From UBA1189 sp045654565 (GTDB lineage Bacteria; Bacteroidota; Bacteroidia; Bacteroidales; Bacteroidaceae), in contig JAZONP010000078.1 of NCBI GenBank assembly GCA_045654565.1, forward strand, positions 1-15,910: a stretch of 15,910 nt of DNA, given 5' to 3'. The position numbers and the translations under genes were made by a program. A model generated the notes under the pieces. It had not been told where the DNA came from. It saw only the letters and a list, made by a program, of their open reading frames with translations, and searched no databases. This document shows positions 7,141-14,572 of the stretch, in pieces. Position 1 is the first letter of the stretch. Each line of letters opens with the position of its first letter.

Positions 7141-7202
7141 AATCTATTTCTCCTATATTATAAGTATTTTAGTTGAAGGGGGCTGAGGCGCTCCTCGCCT
7201 GA

Positions 7203-8282
7203 TTAGTCTAATTTCAGTTTGTCGCTATCGTCACGTTTCTCGAAGTAGAGTTTGCGCAGAGGGTTGCGATTGGCTTCGGCATCGTTCTTTCTGTTGCGGT
7301 AGATGTCGATGGCCATGTAGATGGCTTGGCGGAATGAGTCGGCCGAGGCCTGGTTCTTTCCGGCAATGTCAAATGCTGTACCATGGTCGGGCGAGGTACG
7401 TATGATGGGCAGGCCGGCAGTGAAGTTTACTCCATTCTCCATGGCCAATGTCTTGAAGGGTGCAAGTCCTTGGTCGTGGTACATGGCGAGCACGCCATCG
7501 AAGTGGCTGAAAGCCCCGCTTCCCATGAATCCGTCGGCAGGGAAGGGACCAAAGCAGAGGATGTCCTGCTCGCGTGCCTCCTTGATGGCCGGGGTGATGA
7601 TGGTCTCCTCCTCGGTACCGATGACTCCCCCGTCACCTGCGTGAGGATTGAGGGCGAGTACGGCAATGCGCGGTGCGCCGATGCCGAAGTCGCTCTTGAG
7701 TGCAGAGTTGAAGATGGTGAGCTTCTCCACGATGAGTTCTTGGGTAAGCGTTGAGGCCACCTTGCTCACGGGGATATGTCCGGTGGCGAGCGCCACGCGC
7801 AGACAATCATTGGCGAGTATCATCAAGGCCTTGTTACCTTCGCCCACGCTCTGTTCGATGTATTCGGTGTGTCCGGGGAAGGTAAAGCTCTCCGACTGTA
7901 TCATTTGCTTGTGGATGGGGGCGGTGACGAGTACGTCATACTTCCCCTCCTTATACTCTGTCATAGCCTTCTCCAAAGCGTCAAAGGCTGCCTTGCCCGA
8001 CTCTTTATTGGGTTTGCCCAGCTCTACCTTCACCTCATCGTCGCAGCAGTTGATGACATTGATCTTGCCATGTACGGCTTCCGAGGCCGAGTTGATGATG
8101 GTAAACGAGGTCTCCATCTCAAGTGCTTTACGATGGTAGGTCATTATCTTGGGCGAACCATACACGATGGGAGTGCACAGCTCGAGCATCGTGGGGTCTT
8201 CGAAGGCTTTGAGGATTACCTCGTAGCCTATGCCATTGACATCACCCTGTGTGATGCCGACTTTTATTTTGGTATGTTCCAT
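7203..8282 (-). CDS. pdxA: 4-hydroxythreonine-4-phosphate dehydrogenase
   Basis: An enzyme of the DXP-dependent vitamin B6 pathway. It oxidises 4-phosphohydroxy-L-threonine with NAD, and the product decarboxylates and condenses in the PdxJ reaction to give pyridoxine 5'-phosphate. It has 359 residues. The three metal-binding histidines are His169 (ATGHIPVS), His214 (LNPHAGDGG) and His269 (MYHDQGLAPFK), each three residues later than in E. coli PdxA. Other signatures are VGITQGDVNGIGYE, TAPIHKQ, FPGHTEY and RTSPDHGTAFDIAG. The start lies 5 bases after the DUF4837 gene's stop, so the two are almost certainly co-transcribed. A charged C-terminal tail of about 25 residues extends past the usual core. 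Confidence 0.96.
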   Translation of the reverse strand: MEHTKIKVGITQGDVNGIGYEVILKAFEDPTMLELCTPIVYGSPKIMTYHRKALEMETSFTIINSASEAVHGKINVINCCDDEVKVELGKPNKESGKAAFDALEKAMTEYKEGKYDVLVTAPIHKQMIQSESFTFPGHTEYIEQSVGEGNKALMILANDCLRVALATGHIPVSKVASTLTQELIVEKLTIFNSALKSDFGIGAPRIAVLALNPHAGDGGVIGTEEETIITPAIKEAREQDILCFGPFPADGFMGSGAFSHFDGVLAMYHDQGLAPFKTLAMENGVNFTAGLPIIRTSPDHGTAFDIAGKNQASADSFRQAIYMAIDIYRNRKNDAEANRNPLRKLYFEKRDDSDKLKLD

Positions 8283-8287
8283 TCTGT

Positions 8288-9427
8288 TTATTTTATTTCG
8301 GGTTCAATAACAATCTCGTCCAGGCTATACGATAGGCTGTTGATCTCCTCCTGCTGGGGGAGCTGCAAGGTGTAGAGAGCAGCCTCCATGCGGCGTATGA
8401 GGTCGCGCTTCATGCTTTCTGGTGCATAAACAAAGGCCTCGGCAACGATGACGCGTCCGTTCACCTCATCTACTCGTGAGTGCGACACGAAGGGGCCTCC
8501 CATGCGGTCACCCTGCACAAACCACAGGCCACGTGCCACCTGAGCATACTTGTTATGCACGGTAGCATCTTTCACGTAGGTGTAGTCGTGGTTGGTGGTC
8601 ATATAGCTTCCCTCGGGACCACCGGGGATATTGGCTTTCATCACCGAGTCACGCTTGGCGAGGAAATACTCGAGTGTGAAGGTGTTGACATCAGTGTAGG
8701 GGTAGGAGTAGAGTACGATACTCATATCCTTCTCTCCATTGTTTGTCGATGCCCAAAGGAAGTTCTTACCCTTCTTGAACTTGTTCACTTCCCAAGGTAC
8801 CCATACGTCGACGCCAAGCATCTCTTTGGCAAGGCGTGACACTTCGGGGTTATGCTTCTCGCGTAGGTTGTTGATCTCGCGGTTCATCTCGGCTCTTGTG
8901 AAGAAGTCGATGATGGATTGTGCGTTCTCCTCTACGAATTGAGCCAGGCTCTCTTCGTCCGGAGCTTGCAGTGTCATTACCATTTGGGGGTATGAGTACA
9001 CGTCGCGTGAGAACTTCAACTTAGGCTGGGTGTATCTGTCCTTTTGAATATCTACCTTGATGATGTTGCGCATGATGCGAAACATGTTGCTATTCATGCC
9101 GCTGGGGTTGATGCGGGTGATACGGAACGAACGCTCAGATTGGGGCAACCCAGGTACGTCGCTATCGAGCACATTGTATACGGCACGTCCCACGGGGCGT
9201 TCCCATTGCTCTTCGTCCATCACCACGAGCATCTCATAGGGCAATCCGCTGGCATTGGGCATCATGAAGCTCTTTTTGTTTTTCTTCTTTTTAGCCGTTG
9301 CTTTCTGCTGGGCTTGCTCTTTTGCTGTACCCTTCTTCTCCTGGGTGTTTCCCTGCTTGTCGTTACCGCAACTTGCCATGCAAAGCGCAACAAGGCAGGC
9401 GGCCATATAGGTGAAATACTTTTTCAT
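8288..9427 (-). CDS. DUF4837 family lipoprotein
   Basis: A predicted lipoprotein of 379 residues with a DUF4837-type body; its function is unknown. The signal peptide is MKKYFTYMAACLVALCMASC with Cys20 as lipidation site. It is followed by GNDKQGN and a Lys/Gln/Ala-rich linker to about residue 53 (KKKKNKK), which probably spans from the membrane to the folded domain. The body starts at about SGLPYEMLVVMDEEQWERP and has motifs such as SERSFRITRINP, PWEVNKFKKGKNFLWAS, LYSYPY and VARGLWFVQGDRMGGPFV. It sits 11 bases after rlmN and 5 bases before pdxA, so it belongs to their operon although its location differs from theirs. The reason for this association is not apparent from sequence. Confidence 0.88.
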   Translation of the reverse strand: MKKYFTYMAACLVALCMASCGNDKQGNTQEKKGTAKEQAQQKATAKKKKNKKSFMMPNASGLPYEMLVVMDEEQWERPVGRAVYNVLDSDVPGLPQSERSFRITRINPSGMNSNMFRIMRNIIKVDIQKDRYTQPKLKFSRDVYSYPQMVMTLQAPDEESLAQFVEENAQSIIDFFTRAEMNREINNLREKHNPEVSRLAKEMLGVDVWVPWEVNKFKKGKNFLWASTNNGEKDMSIVLYSYPYTDVNTFTLEYFLAKRDSVMKANIPGGPEGSYMTTNHDYTYVKDATVHNKYAQVARGLWFVQGDRMGGPFVSHSRVDEVNGRVIVAEAFVYAPESMKRDLIRRMEAALYTLQLPQQEEINSLSYSLDEIVIEPEIK

Positions 9428-9438
9428 AATGGTTATGA

Positions 9439-10479
9439 TTATTTGTTAGGTTGATTCTTGAGTTTCTTGGTCGATAGCATGCCGCAGGCTGCATAGATGT
9501 CCTCGCCTCGTGAGGCACGGATGGTGGTGAACAGCCCGTGGCGTGTCAGATAATCCCGGAAGGCCACCATGCGCTCCATGGGCACACCGTCGAGTTCCGA
9601 GTCGGGGATGGCATGAAAGCGGATGAGATTGATTCTGCACTGGAGGCCGTCGAGTAGGCGCACTAGTTTGCGTGCATCGGCCATCGTGTCGTTCACTCCG
9701 TCGAAGAGGATATACTCGAATGACAAGCGACGCTGACCGGTGAAGTCATATCCCTTGAGCACCTCCACCATATCGGTGATGGAGTAGATGCGCTCGGCAG
9801 GCATCAGCTCGGAGCGTAGCTGTGGGGTGGGGGCGTGGAGGCTGATGGCCAGGTGGCACTCGCTCTCGTCGAGGAAACGCTTGAGGTTGCCCTTCACGCC
9901 TACCGTCGAGAGGGTGATGCGCCGGGGGCTCCATGCCTGCAACTTAGTGTCAGTGATGAGTCGCAATGCCTTGAGCACCTCGTCAGTGTTGTCGAGTGGC
10001 TCTCCCATACCCATCATCACCACGTTGGTGAGCGATGCGCTCTCGGGGATGGCGTAGAACTGGTTCAGAATCTCCCCTGCCGTTAGGTGAGCGCTGAATC
10101 CCTGGCGCCCTGTCATGCAGAAGGCACAGTGCATCTTGCATCCCACTTGTGACGATACGCACAGTGTGGCGCGATCGTCGTCGGGGATGTACACCGCCTC
10201 GACGAACTGCCCTTCGCGTATCTTGAAGAGGTATTTGATGGTGCCGTCCACCGAGTGTATGCCCTCTATGGGATCGCTGATGCCCACCTCGTAGTGAGTG
10301 TTCAGTGCTTCGCGATGCTTGAGTGAGAGGTTGGTCATCTCATCTATGGAGCGCACACGCTTCACGTAGATCCACTCCATCATCTGGCGTGCGGCAAAGC
10401 CAGGCATGCCCATCTCCTTGGTCACTGCCTGCATCTCGGCGAGGTCCATGCCCAATAATCTCTTCTTCGGTTCGCTCAT
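9439..10479 (-). CDS. rlmN: Dual-specificity 23S rRNA/tRNA adenine C2 methyltransferase RlmN
   Basis: A radical SAM enzyme that methylates C2 of A2503 in 23S rRNA and of A37 in some tRNAs, in the cytoplasm. It has 346 residues. The radical SAM cluster cysteines are Cys114, Cys118 and Cys121 (GCKMHCAFCMTGRQGF), the methyl-carrying Cys332 is in YAACGML, and FVEAVYIP precedes the cluster (Glu94). MGMGEPLDN, LSTVG and LAISLHAP are further family motifs. It is the first gene of the minus-strand run rlmN - DUF4837 - pdxA - DUF4494 - yggS, with a promoter-like sequence about 28 bases upstream. Confidence 0.96.
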   Translation of the reverse strand: MSEPKKRLLGMDLAEMQAVTKEMGMPGFAARQMMEWIYVKRVRSIDEMTNLSLKHREALNTHYEVGISDPIEGIHSVDGTIKYLFKIREGQFVEAVYIPDDDRATLCVSSQVGCKMHCAFCMTGRQGFSAHLTAGEILNQFYAIPESASLTNVVMMGMGEPLDNTDEVLKALRLITDTKLQAWSPRRITLSTVGVKGNLKRFLDESECHLAISLHAPTPQLRSELMPAERIYSITDMVEVLKGYDFTGQRRLSFEYILFDGVNDTMADARKLVRLLDGLQCRINLIRFHAIPDSELDGVPMERMVAFRDYLTRHGLFTTIRASRGEDIYAACGMLSTKKLKNQPNK

Positions 10480-10507
10480 CGGTTTTGTTTGGGTATATAA
10501 TAAGATA

Positions 10508-10538
10508 CAAAGTTAATGTAATTTTTCGGTTGAGCGAA
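10508..10538 (-). promoter_or_regulatory. Probable promoter of the rlmN-pdxA-yggS operon
   Basis: On the minus strand, TAACTTTG (10515-10508) matches the TAnnTTTG -7 element. TTCG (10538-10535), 19 bases upstream, is one base off the -33 TTTG. It lies about 28 bases before the rlmN start. Confidence 0.55.
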
Positions 10539-10588
10539 GATAATGCGGAAAAATATTGGCAATAATATAGATGTTTACCCAGAAGTTC

Positions 10589-10672
10589 TGTCATCCCGAG
10601 CGTAGAGAGGGATCTCGCGCTGGGACTTAGTTAGAGGCATTTGCGAGATGCTTCACTACGTTCAGCATGACA
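10589..10672. repeat. Imperfect 30-bp inverted repeat (dispersed repeat element)
   Basis: Arms 10589-10618 and 10643-10672 are inverted copies matching at 23 of 30 positions, with a 24-base centre. Outer ends TGTCAT and ATGACA and inner ends ATCTCGC and GCGAGAT match perfectly. Long terminal inverted repeats without an ORF look like a small non-autonomous element or a dispersed structural repeat. The TGTCATCCC end recurs, inverted, at 143-168. Confidence 0.6.
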
Positions 10673-10728
10673 CTAACGCGGGAAATAGATGCTTCACTAC
10701 GTTCAGCATGACACTAACGCGGGAAATA
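10647..10728. repeat. Perfect 41-bp tandem duplication
   Basis: Bases 10647-10687 and 10688-10728 are identical 41-base copies starting GATGCTTCACTACG and ending CGCGGGAAATA. The first copy contains most of the right arm of the inverted repeat at 10589-10672, so that arm is duplicated. Perfect identity implies a recent event. Confidence 0.8.
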
Positions 10729-10822
10729 TATGGACTGGGTAAACTGCTATATTATCTCCAAAATATTTGTGCATTTGTTCGCGCTCCGTTCTCGTCGCCA
10801 GCAGGTGATGGGGCTGAAACAG

Positions 10823-10867
10823 ATTGGCGCGATGCTCATCGCTGTGTTCGATGGGCATCGCGCTAAT
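10823..10867 (-). terminator. 19-bp hairpin downstream of tpx
   Basis: Arms 10823-10841 and 10849-10867 pair at 17 of 19 positions with a 7-base loop. It begins about 20 bases after the tpx stop on the minus strand, where a terminator is expected. No clear T-run follows, so it may instead stabilise the mRNA 3' end or be another palindromic repeat. The stretch 10729-10822 before it shows no gene or motif. Confidence 0.5.
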
Positions 10868-10888
10868 AGCTACGTTATGGACCGTGCG

Positions 10889-11392
10889 TTATCGTATAGC
10901 CTTGATGGCGGCTTCGTAGTCGGGCTCGGTGGTAATCTCGGGCACCAATTGGGCATGACATACCGTGCCGTCGGGAGCTACCACCACGACGGAGCGGGCA
11001 AGGAGTCCGGCCAGTGGGCCATCGCTCATCTGCACTCCATAGTCGGTGCCAAAGGTACAGTCGGGGCGGAAGTTCGATGCTGTCACCACATTCTCGATTC
11101 CTTCGGCACCGCAGAATCGGCTTTGGGCAAAGGGCAGGTCGCGAGAGATACACACCACCTTGGTGTTGGGCAGTGAGGCGGCCAGCTGGTTAAACTTGCG
11201 TACCGAGGTGGCACACACCCCCGTATCGATGCTCGGGAAGATGTTCATCACCACATACTTTCCTTTACACTCATCGAGTGAGAAGGTGTTGAGGTCGTTT
11301 TTTACCAATGCCACTTGAGGGGCCCTTGCTCCTTCGGTGATGAACTGTCCGTCGAGGTGTACGGTATTTCCTTTAAATTTTGTTGTTGTCAT
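10889..11392 (-). CDS. tpx: Thiol peroxidase Tpx
   Basis: An atypical 2-Cys peroxiredoxin of 167 residues that reduces hydrogen peroxide and alkyl hydroperoxides using thioredoxin, in the cytoplasm. The peroxidatic Cys60 lies in PSIDTGVCATSVRKFN, a Tpx signature, and the resolving Cys94 in SRFCGAEGIENV. GARAPQVALV at the N-terminus and RSVVVVAPDGTV near the C-terminus fit the thioredoxin-like fold. It is a single gene with its own strong promoter, transcribed away from the flippase gene. Oxidative-stress control would be expected in an anaerobe; an inverted repeat at the -33 region could be an operator, but no regulator can be named. Confidence 0.96.
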   Translation of the reverse strand: MTTTKFKGNTVHLDGQFITEGARAPQVALVKNDLNTFSLDECKGKYVVMNIFPSIDTGVCATSVRKFNQLAASLPNTKVVCISRDLPFAQSRFCGAEGIENVVTASNFRPDCTFGTDYGVQMSDGPLAGLLARSVVVVAPDGTVCHAQLVPEITTEPDYEAAIKAIR

Positions 11393-11456
11393 AGAGGTCT
11401 TTATTATTAATGTTTTGGTTCTTGAACAAGTGTATGTGTCCTTTGTTTTCTTGGTG

Positions 11457-11488
11457 CAAAGATAAAGTGCATTTGCGGCCTGTGCAAA
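11457..11488 (-). promoter_or_regulatory. tpx: Promoter of tpx with an inverted repeat at -33
   Basis: On the minus strand TTTG (11488-11485), 20 bases, then TATCTTTG (11464-11457) is a full match to the Bacteroidota promoter pattern. ATTTGC (11471-11476) and GCAAAT (11484-11489) form an inverted repeat overlapping the -33 element, a possible regulator site. The expected leader is about 55-60 bases. Confidence 0.75.
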
Positions 11489-11559
11489 TAGGCGGGATGT
11501 ATGTCCCTATTGGCTGTATCTATAGGAGTTGTGGAAAAAACGAAAAAACCTTGGATTCG

Positions 11560-11591
11560 TTTGCTGAATACGATTTAATATCCTATTTTTG
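11560..11591 (+). promoter_or_regulatory. Promoter of the flippase-like gene
   Basis: TTTG (11560-11563), 20 bases, then TATTTTTG (11584-11591) is a full match to the Bacteroidota pattern. It ends 22 bases before the GTG start at 11614. Its strength supports the GTG start over an ORF starting further upstream. Confidence 0.7.
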
Positions 11592-11613
11592 CGGCTAAAA
11601 GTTTGCAAGAATT

Positions 11614-12609
11614 GTGGGAAAGATACTGAAGAATGCAATGAAGATAGTGCTTCCGCTGCTTATCGCGGGCGGATTGCTCTATTGGATGTATCGAGACTTT
11701 GACTTTGCCGAGGCAAAGCGCATCTTCCTCGACGAGATGAATATCTGGTGGCTTTTTGCTTCGCTCATCCCCATCACTCTGAGCCATATCTTTCGTGGCT
11801 TGCGCTGGCTCATCACGCTCGAACCCCTGGGCTATCGTCCCAAGGTGGGCGACTCCATCGACTCCATCTTTGTGGCTTATGCCACCAATGTGCTGGTTCC
11901 TCGCGTGGGCGAGGTGTCGCGTTGTGCGGTACTCACGAAGTATGACAAGGTACCCTTCAGCAAGGCGCTGGGCACACTGGTCGCCGAGCGACTCATCGAT
12001 ATGTTGTTGGTGCTCCTCTTCGTGTGTGTGATGCTGCTGACTCAGCTCGATGTGTTCTTGTCGCTCTTTGCGCAGACGGGCACCAATGAGGCCTCGTTTG
12101 CCGAGCTCTTGACCTCTCCCAAGACCTACCTTGTCGTGGCGGCTGTGGTGGTGGCTTGTGTGGCCTTGTGGATGCCGCTGAGGAAGACCAAGCTATATGC
12201 CAAGGTGAAGCAGGCCATAAGCGGCTTCGTCGATGGCTTGCTCTCGCTCAAGACCATGAACCGCAAGGGATTGTTCCTCCTCTATACGATAGGTATATGG
12301 GTAGGCTATTTCCTTGAGTTCTACATCGCTTTCTTCTGCTTCCCCTTCACGGCACAGCTCACGGTGGTGCAGGCGCTGGTCATCTTTGCCGCCATCAGCC
12401 TGGCCATCATCATACCCACCCCCAACGGAGCGGGTCCGTGGCATTTCGTGGTCATCTCCATGATGACGCTCTATGGCGTGTCACAGACCGGTGCCTCGTC
12501 GTTTGCCCTCATCGTACACACCTTCCAGACCCTCGGGGTCATCATGCTCGGTGTCTACGGCTGGGTAGCGTTGCAGGTGCGGAATCGTAAGTTGAAAGTT
12601 GAAAATTAA
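11614..12609 (+). CDS. Lysylphosphatidylglycerol-synthase-type flippase-like membrane protein
   Basis: A polytopic inner-membrane protein of 331 residues of the LPG_synthase_TM family (UPF0104-like), related to the flippase half of MprF and to AglD. Family features are HIFRGLRWL, YATNVLVPRVGEVSRC, GTLVAERLIDMLL and PTPNGAGPWHF, spread among about eight hydrophobic segments. Members are thought to move lipids or lipid-linked sugars across the membrane; the substrate here is unknown. No lysyl-transfer domain is present. The start is probably GTG at 11614 (GKILKNAMKIVLPLL, basic residues before the first helix); ATG at 11638 is the alternative. Its last codons and TAA lie within 7-bp repeats. 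It is divergent from tpx and 87 bases before pepD. Confidence 0.87.
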   Translation: MGKILKNAMKIVLPLLIAGGLLYWMYRDFDFAEAKRIFLDEMNIWWLFASLIPITLSHIFRGLRWLITLEPLGYRPKVGDSIDSIFVAYATNVLVPRVGEVSRCAVLTKYDKVPFSKALGTLVAERLIDMLLVLLFVCVMLLTQLDVFLSLFAQTGTNEASFAELLTSPKTYLVVAAVVVACVALWMPLRKTKLYAKVKQAISGFVDGLLSLKTMNRKGLFLLYTIGIWVGYFLEFYIAFFCFPFTAQLTVVQALVIFAAISLAIIIPTPNGAGPWHFVVISMMTLYGVSQTGASSFALIVHTFQTLGVIMLGVYGWVALQVRNRKLKVEN

Positions 12610-12623
12610 AAATTTAGAATTGA
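12589..12623 (+). repeat. 7-bp-periodic tract (AAGTTGA type) across the flippase gene stop
   Basis: Five consecutive heptamers AAGTTGA, AAGTTGA, AAATTAA, AAATTTA and GAATTGA, degenerating rightward. The TAA stop (12607-12609) lies in the third. The protein ending KLKVEN is therefore encoded by the repeat. Confidence 0.5.
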
Positions 12624-12654
12624 GATTATACGTCAAATAAGATTATAGGATTAG

Positions 12655-12682
12655 AACTCCTAACTCCTAATTCCTAACTCCT
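12655..12682 (+). repeat. Four tandem AAYTCCT heptamers upstream of pepD
   Basis: Units AACTCCT, AACTCCT, AATTCCT and AACTCCT end 14 bases before the pepD ATG, so they lie in its leader. One position varies between C and T, as in the GTTGTCY array before the glutamine synthetase gene. Confidence 0.7.
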
Positions 12683-12696
12683 AATTATAAAATACT

Positions 12697-14151
12697 ATGA
12701 GTACAATTGCAGAATTAGCTCCTCAGAGCGTGTGGAAACATTTTTATGCGTTGACACAGGTGCCCCGTCCTTCGGGCTATCTCGAACCCGTACAGCAGTT
12801 CCTGCTCGACTTTGGCAAGAAGATTGGTGTAGAGACCTTCATGGATGAGGCTGGCAACATTATCATGCGCAAGCCCGCCACTCCCGGCATGGAGCAGCGC
12901 AAGGGTATCGTGCTGCAGGCACACATGGATATGGTGCCTCAGAAGACGGCCGAGAGCACACATGACTTTGAGAAAGACCCCATCGACTGCTACGTGGATG
13001 GCGACTGGGTGCGCACCCGTGGCACCACGCTCGGTGCCGACAATGGTCTTGGCGTAGCCGCCATCATGGCCATCATGGAGGACGATACTCTGGAGCATGG
13101 TCCGCTCGAAGGTCTCATCACCGCCGATGAGGAAACCGGTATGTTTGGTGCCTTTGGCCTCAAGCCCGGTACTGTGCAGGGCAAGGTACTGCTCAACCTC
13201 GACTCCGAGGCCGAGGGCGAGCTCTACATCGGCTGTGCCGGTGGTATCGATGTTACCGCTACACTGCAATATATGGAGATAGAGCCCGAAGAGGACTACA
13301 AGGCCGTGCGCGTGACCCTGAAAGGCTTGCGTGGTGGTCACTCAGGCCTCGAGATCTGCGAGGGCCGTGGCAATGCCAACAAGCTCATGGGTCGCTTTGT
13401 GCGTGAGGCTGTGCTCGAGTGCGACGCCCAGCTCGCCCAGTGGAAGGGCGGTAACATGCGTAATGCTATTCCCCGCGATGCTTTCGTGGTGCTCACTCTG
13501 CCCGAGGATGCCGTTGAGGACATCAAGGACTTGGCAGCCCGTTGCGAGGCCCTCTTCAATGAGGAGTTTGCTACCATCGAGAGCGGTATCACCCTCACCG
13601 TAGAGGAGGTAGAGCTTCCCGAGAGCGAGACCCCCGAGGAGATTCGCGACAACCTCATCGACGCCATCCTCGCCTGTCAGAACGGCGTGATGCGCTATAT
13701 CCCCACCATCCCCGACACCGTGGAGACCTCAAGCAACCTTTCCATCATCGAGATTGGTGAGGGCAAGGCCCAGTTCAGCCTCCTCGTGCGCAGCTCATCA
13801 GAGAGCATGAAGATGTATCAAGCCATCTCGCTCGAGAGCTGCTTCTCTATGGCCGGTATGCGTGTCGAGTTCAGCGGTAGCTACAGTGGCTGGCAGCCCA
13901 ACGTAAACTCTCATGTGCTCGCTGCTATGAAGGAGACCTACAAGGAGCTCTTCGGCAAGGAGCCTGAGGTGAAGGTTATCCACGCCGGCCTCGAGTGCGG
14001 TATCATCGGTGCTGTTAACGAGGGCATGGATATGATCTCATTCGGTCCCACCTTGATGTCGCCCCACTCACCCGACGAGCGCGTCCTCATTCCCACCGTA
14101 CAGAAGTTCTACGACCTCATCCGCTACGTGATTAAGAAGGGAGTGGAGTAA
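12697..14151 (+). CDS. pepD: Aminoacyl-histidine dipeptidase (peptidase family M20C)
   Basis: A cytoplasmic zinc dipeptidase of 484 residues, the normal length for PepD, that splits Xaa-His and other dipeptides. Metal and catalytic motifs are visible: His76 and Asp78 in QAHMDMV, Asp115 in LGADNGLG, the catalytic Glu pair at 145-146 in ADEETGM, HAGLECG near residue 430 and SPHSPDERV near the C-terminus. LKGLRGGHSGLEI marks the lid/dimerisation domain. The start MSTIAELAPQSVWKHFYALT is typical. Its codon use is GC-rich and biased like the glutamine synthetase gene and unlike the small gene between them. The leader contains four AAYTCCT repeats, and an inverted heptamer array begins 6 bases after the stop. 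Confidence 0.95.
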   Translation: MSTIAELAPQSVWKHFYALTQVPRPSGYLEPVQQFLLDFGKKIGVETFMDEAGNIIMRKPATPGMEQRKGIVLQAHMDMVPQKTAESTHDFEKDPIDCYVDGDWVRTRGTTLGADNGLGVAAIMAIMEDDTLEHGPLEGLITADEETGMFGAFGLKPGTVQGKVLLNLDSEAEGELYIGCAGGIDVTATLQYMEIEPEEDYKAVRVTLKGLRGGHSGLEICEGRGNANKLMGRFVREAVLECDAQLAQWKGGNMRNAIPRDAFVVLTLPEDAVEDIKDLAARCEALFNEEFATIESGITLTVEEVELPESETPEEIRDNLIDAILACQNGVMRYIPTIPDTVETSSNLSIIEIGEGKAQFSLLVRSSSESMKMYQAISLESCFSMAGMRVEFSGSYSGWQPNVNSHVLAAMKETYKELFGKEPEVKVIHAGLECGIIGAVNEGMDMISFGPTLMSPHSPDERVLIPTVQKFYDLIRYVIKKGVE

Positions 14152-14156
14152 ATAAT

Positions 14157-14198
14157 TGACAACGGACAACAGACAACCGACGACAGACAGCAGACAGC
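14157..14198 (+). repeat. Left heptamer array (RGACARC, six units)
   Basis: Six consecutive 7-bp units: TGACAAC, GGACAAC, AGACAAC, CGACGAC, AGACAGC and AGACAGC. This is the reverse complement of the GTTGTCY motif found to the right of the S23-type gene. It starts 6 bases after the pepD stop and ends 8 bases before the ATG at 14207. The frame of the downstream gene is open through it (a TTG at 14156), but translation from there would add a repeat-encoded tail and is not favoured. Confidence 0.8.
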
Positions 14199-14206
14199 AG
14201 ACTTGT

Positions 14207-14572
14207 ATGGCTAGGACATTAGAGAATCTACGTATTTGGATTGATGCTCGTGAATTGGTCTCACTTATTTATAAGTTGATGGCTGATAATCGGGATTATG
14301 GATTCAAAGATCAGATTCAACGTGCCGCAGTCTCCATTATGAATAACATTGCAGAGGGATTTGAGTATAATTCAGACTCTGTATTTATACGTTATTTGAA
14401 TATAGCTAAAGGTAGTTGTTCTGAGGTGAAGAGTATGCTGTATCTATGTGAAGATTTGGGATATTGTTCTCCAAACCAGCGCGTGGAATTACAAGCGAAG
14501 GTCCTGGACGTATCCAGTGGTATTTATAACATGATTGCATATCTATCACAACCAAAACCGGAGAGTAAGTAG
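14207..14572 (+). CDS. Four-helix-bundle protein, S23/Avd family
   Basis: A small helical protein of 121 residues from the ATG at 14207 (MARTLENLRIWIDARELVSL). The core QIQRAAVSIMNNIAEGFEYN, then FIRYLNIAKGSCSEVKSML and a last amphipathic helix ending NMIAYLSQP, match the S23 family. That family includes ORFs in 23S rRNA intervening sequences and Avd, the accessory protein of diversity-generating retroelements. The family's basic surface is thought to bind nucleic acid; the role of stand-alone copies is unknown. No reverse transcriptase or rRNA is in the window. The gene is clearly more AT-rich than pepD and the glutamine synthetase gene, a sign of transfer. It is bracketed by inverted heptamer arrays, and its TAG stop (14570-14572) is inside the first right-hand unit. 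The frame is open upstream to a TTG at 14156, but only through repeats. Confidence 0.88.
   Translation: MARTLENLRIWIDARELVSLIYKLMADNRDYGFKDQIQRAAVSIMNNIAEGFEYNSDSVFIRYLNIAKGSCSEVKSMLYLCEDLGYCSPNQRVELQAKVLDVSSGIYNMIAYLSQPKPESK

Noticed and set aside
7186..7200. Short inverted repeat AGGCG-CTCCT-CGCCT between pdxA and the DUF4494 gene
   Set aside because: The stem is only 5 bp with no T-run, too weak to call a terminator; the genes probably remain in one operon.
10648..11176. Plus-strand ORFs across the repeat region and opposite tpx
   Set aside because: They cover tandem and inverted repeats and the antisense of tpx, with no protein-like composition.
14156..14206. Extended start (TTG at 14156) of the four-helix-bundle gene
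   Set aside because: It would add only repeat-encoded residues; the family normally begins near MARTLENLRIW, encoded from the ATG at 14207.
14207..14572. Diversity-generating retroelement, because the protein is Avd-like
   Set aside because: No reverse transcriptase, template repeat or variable repeat target is visible in the window.
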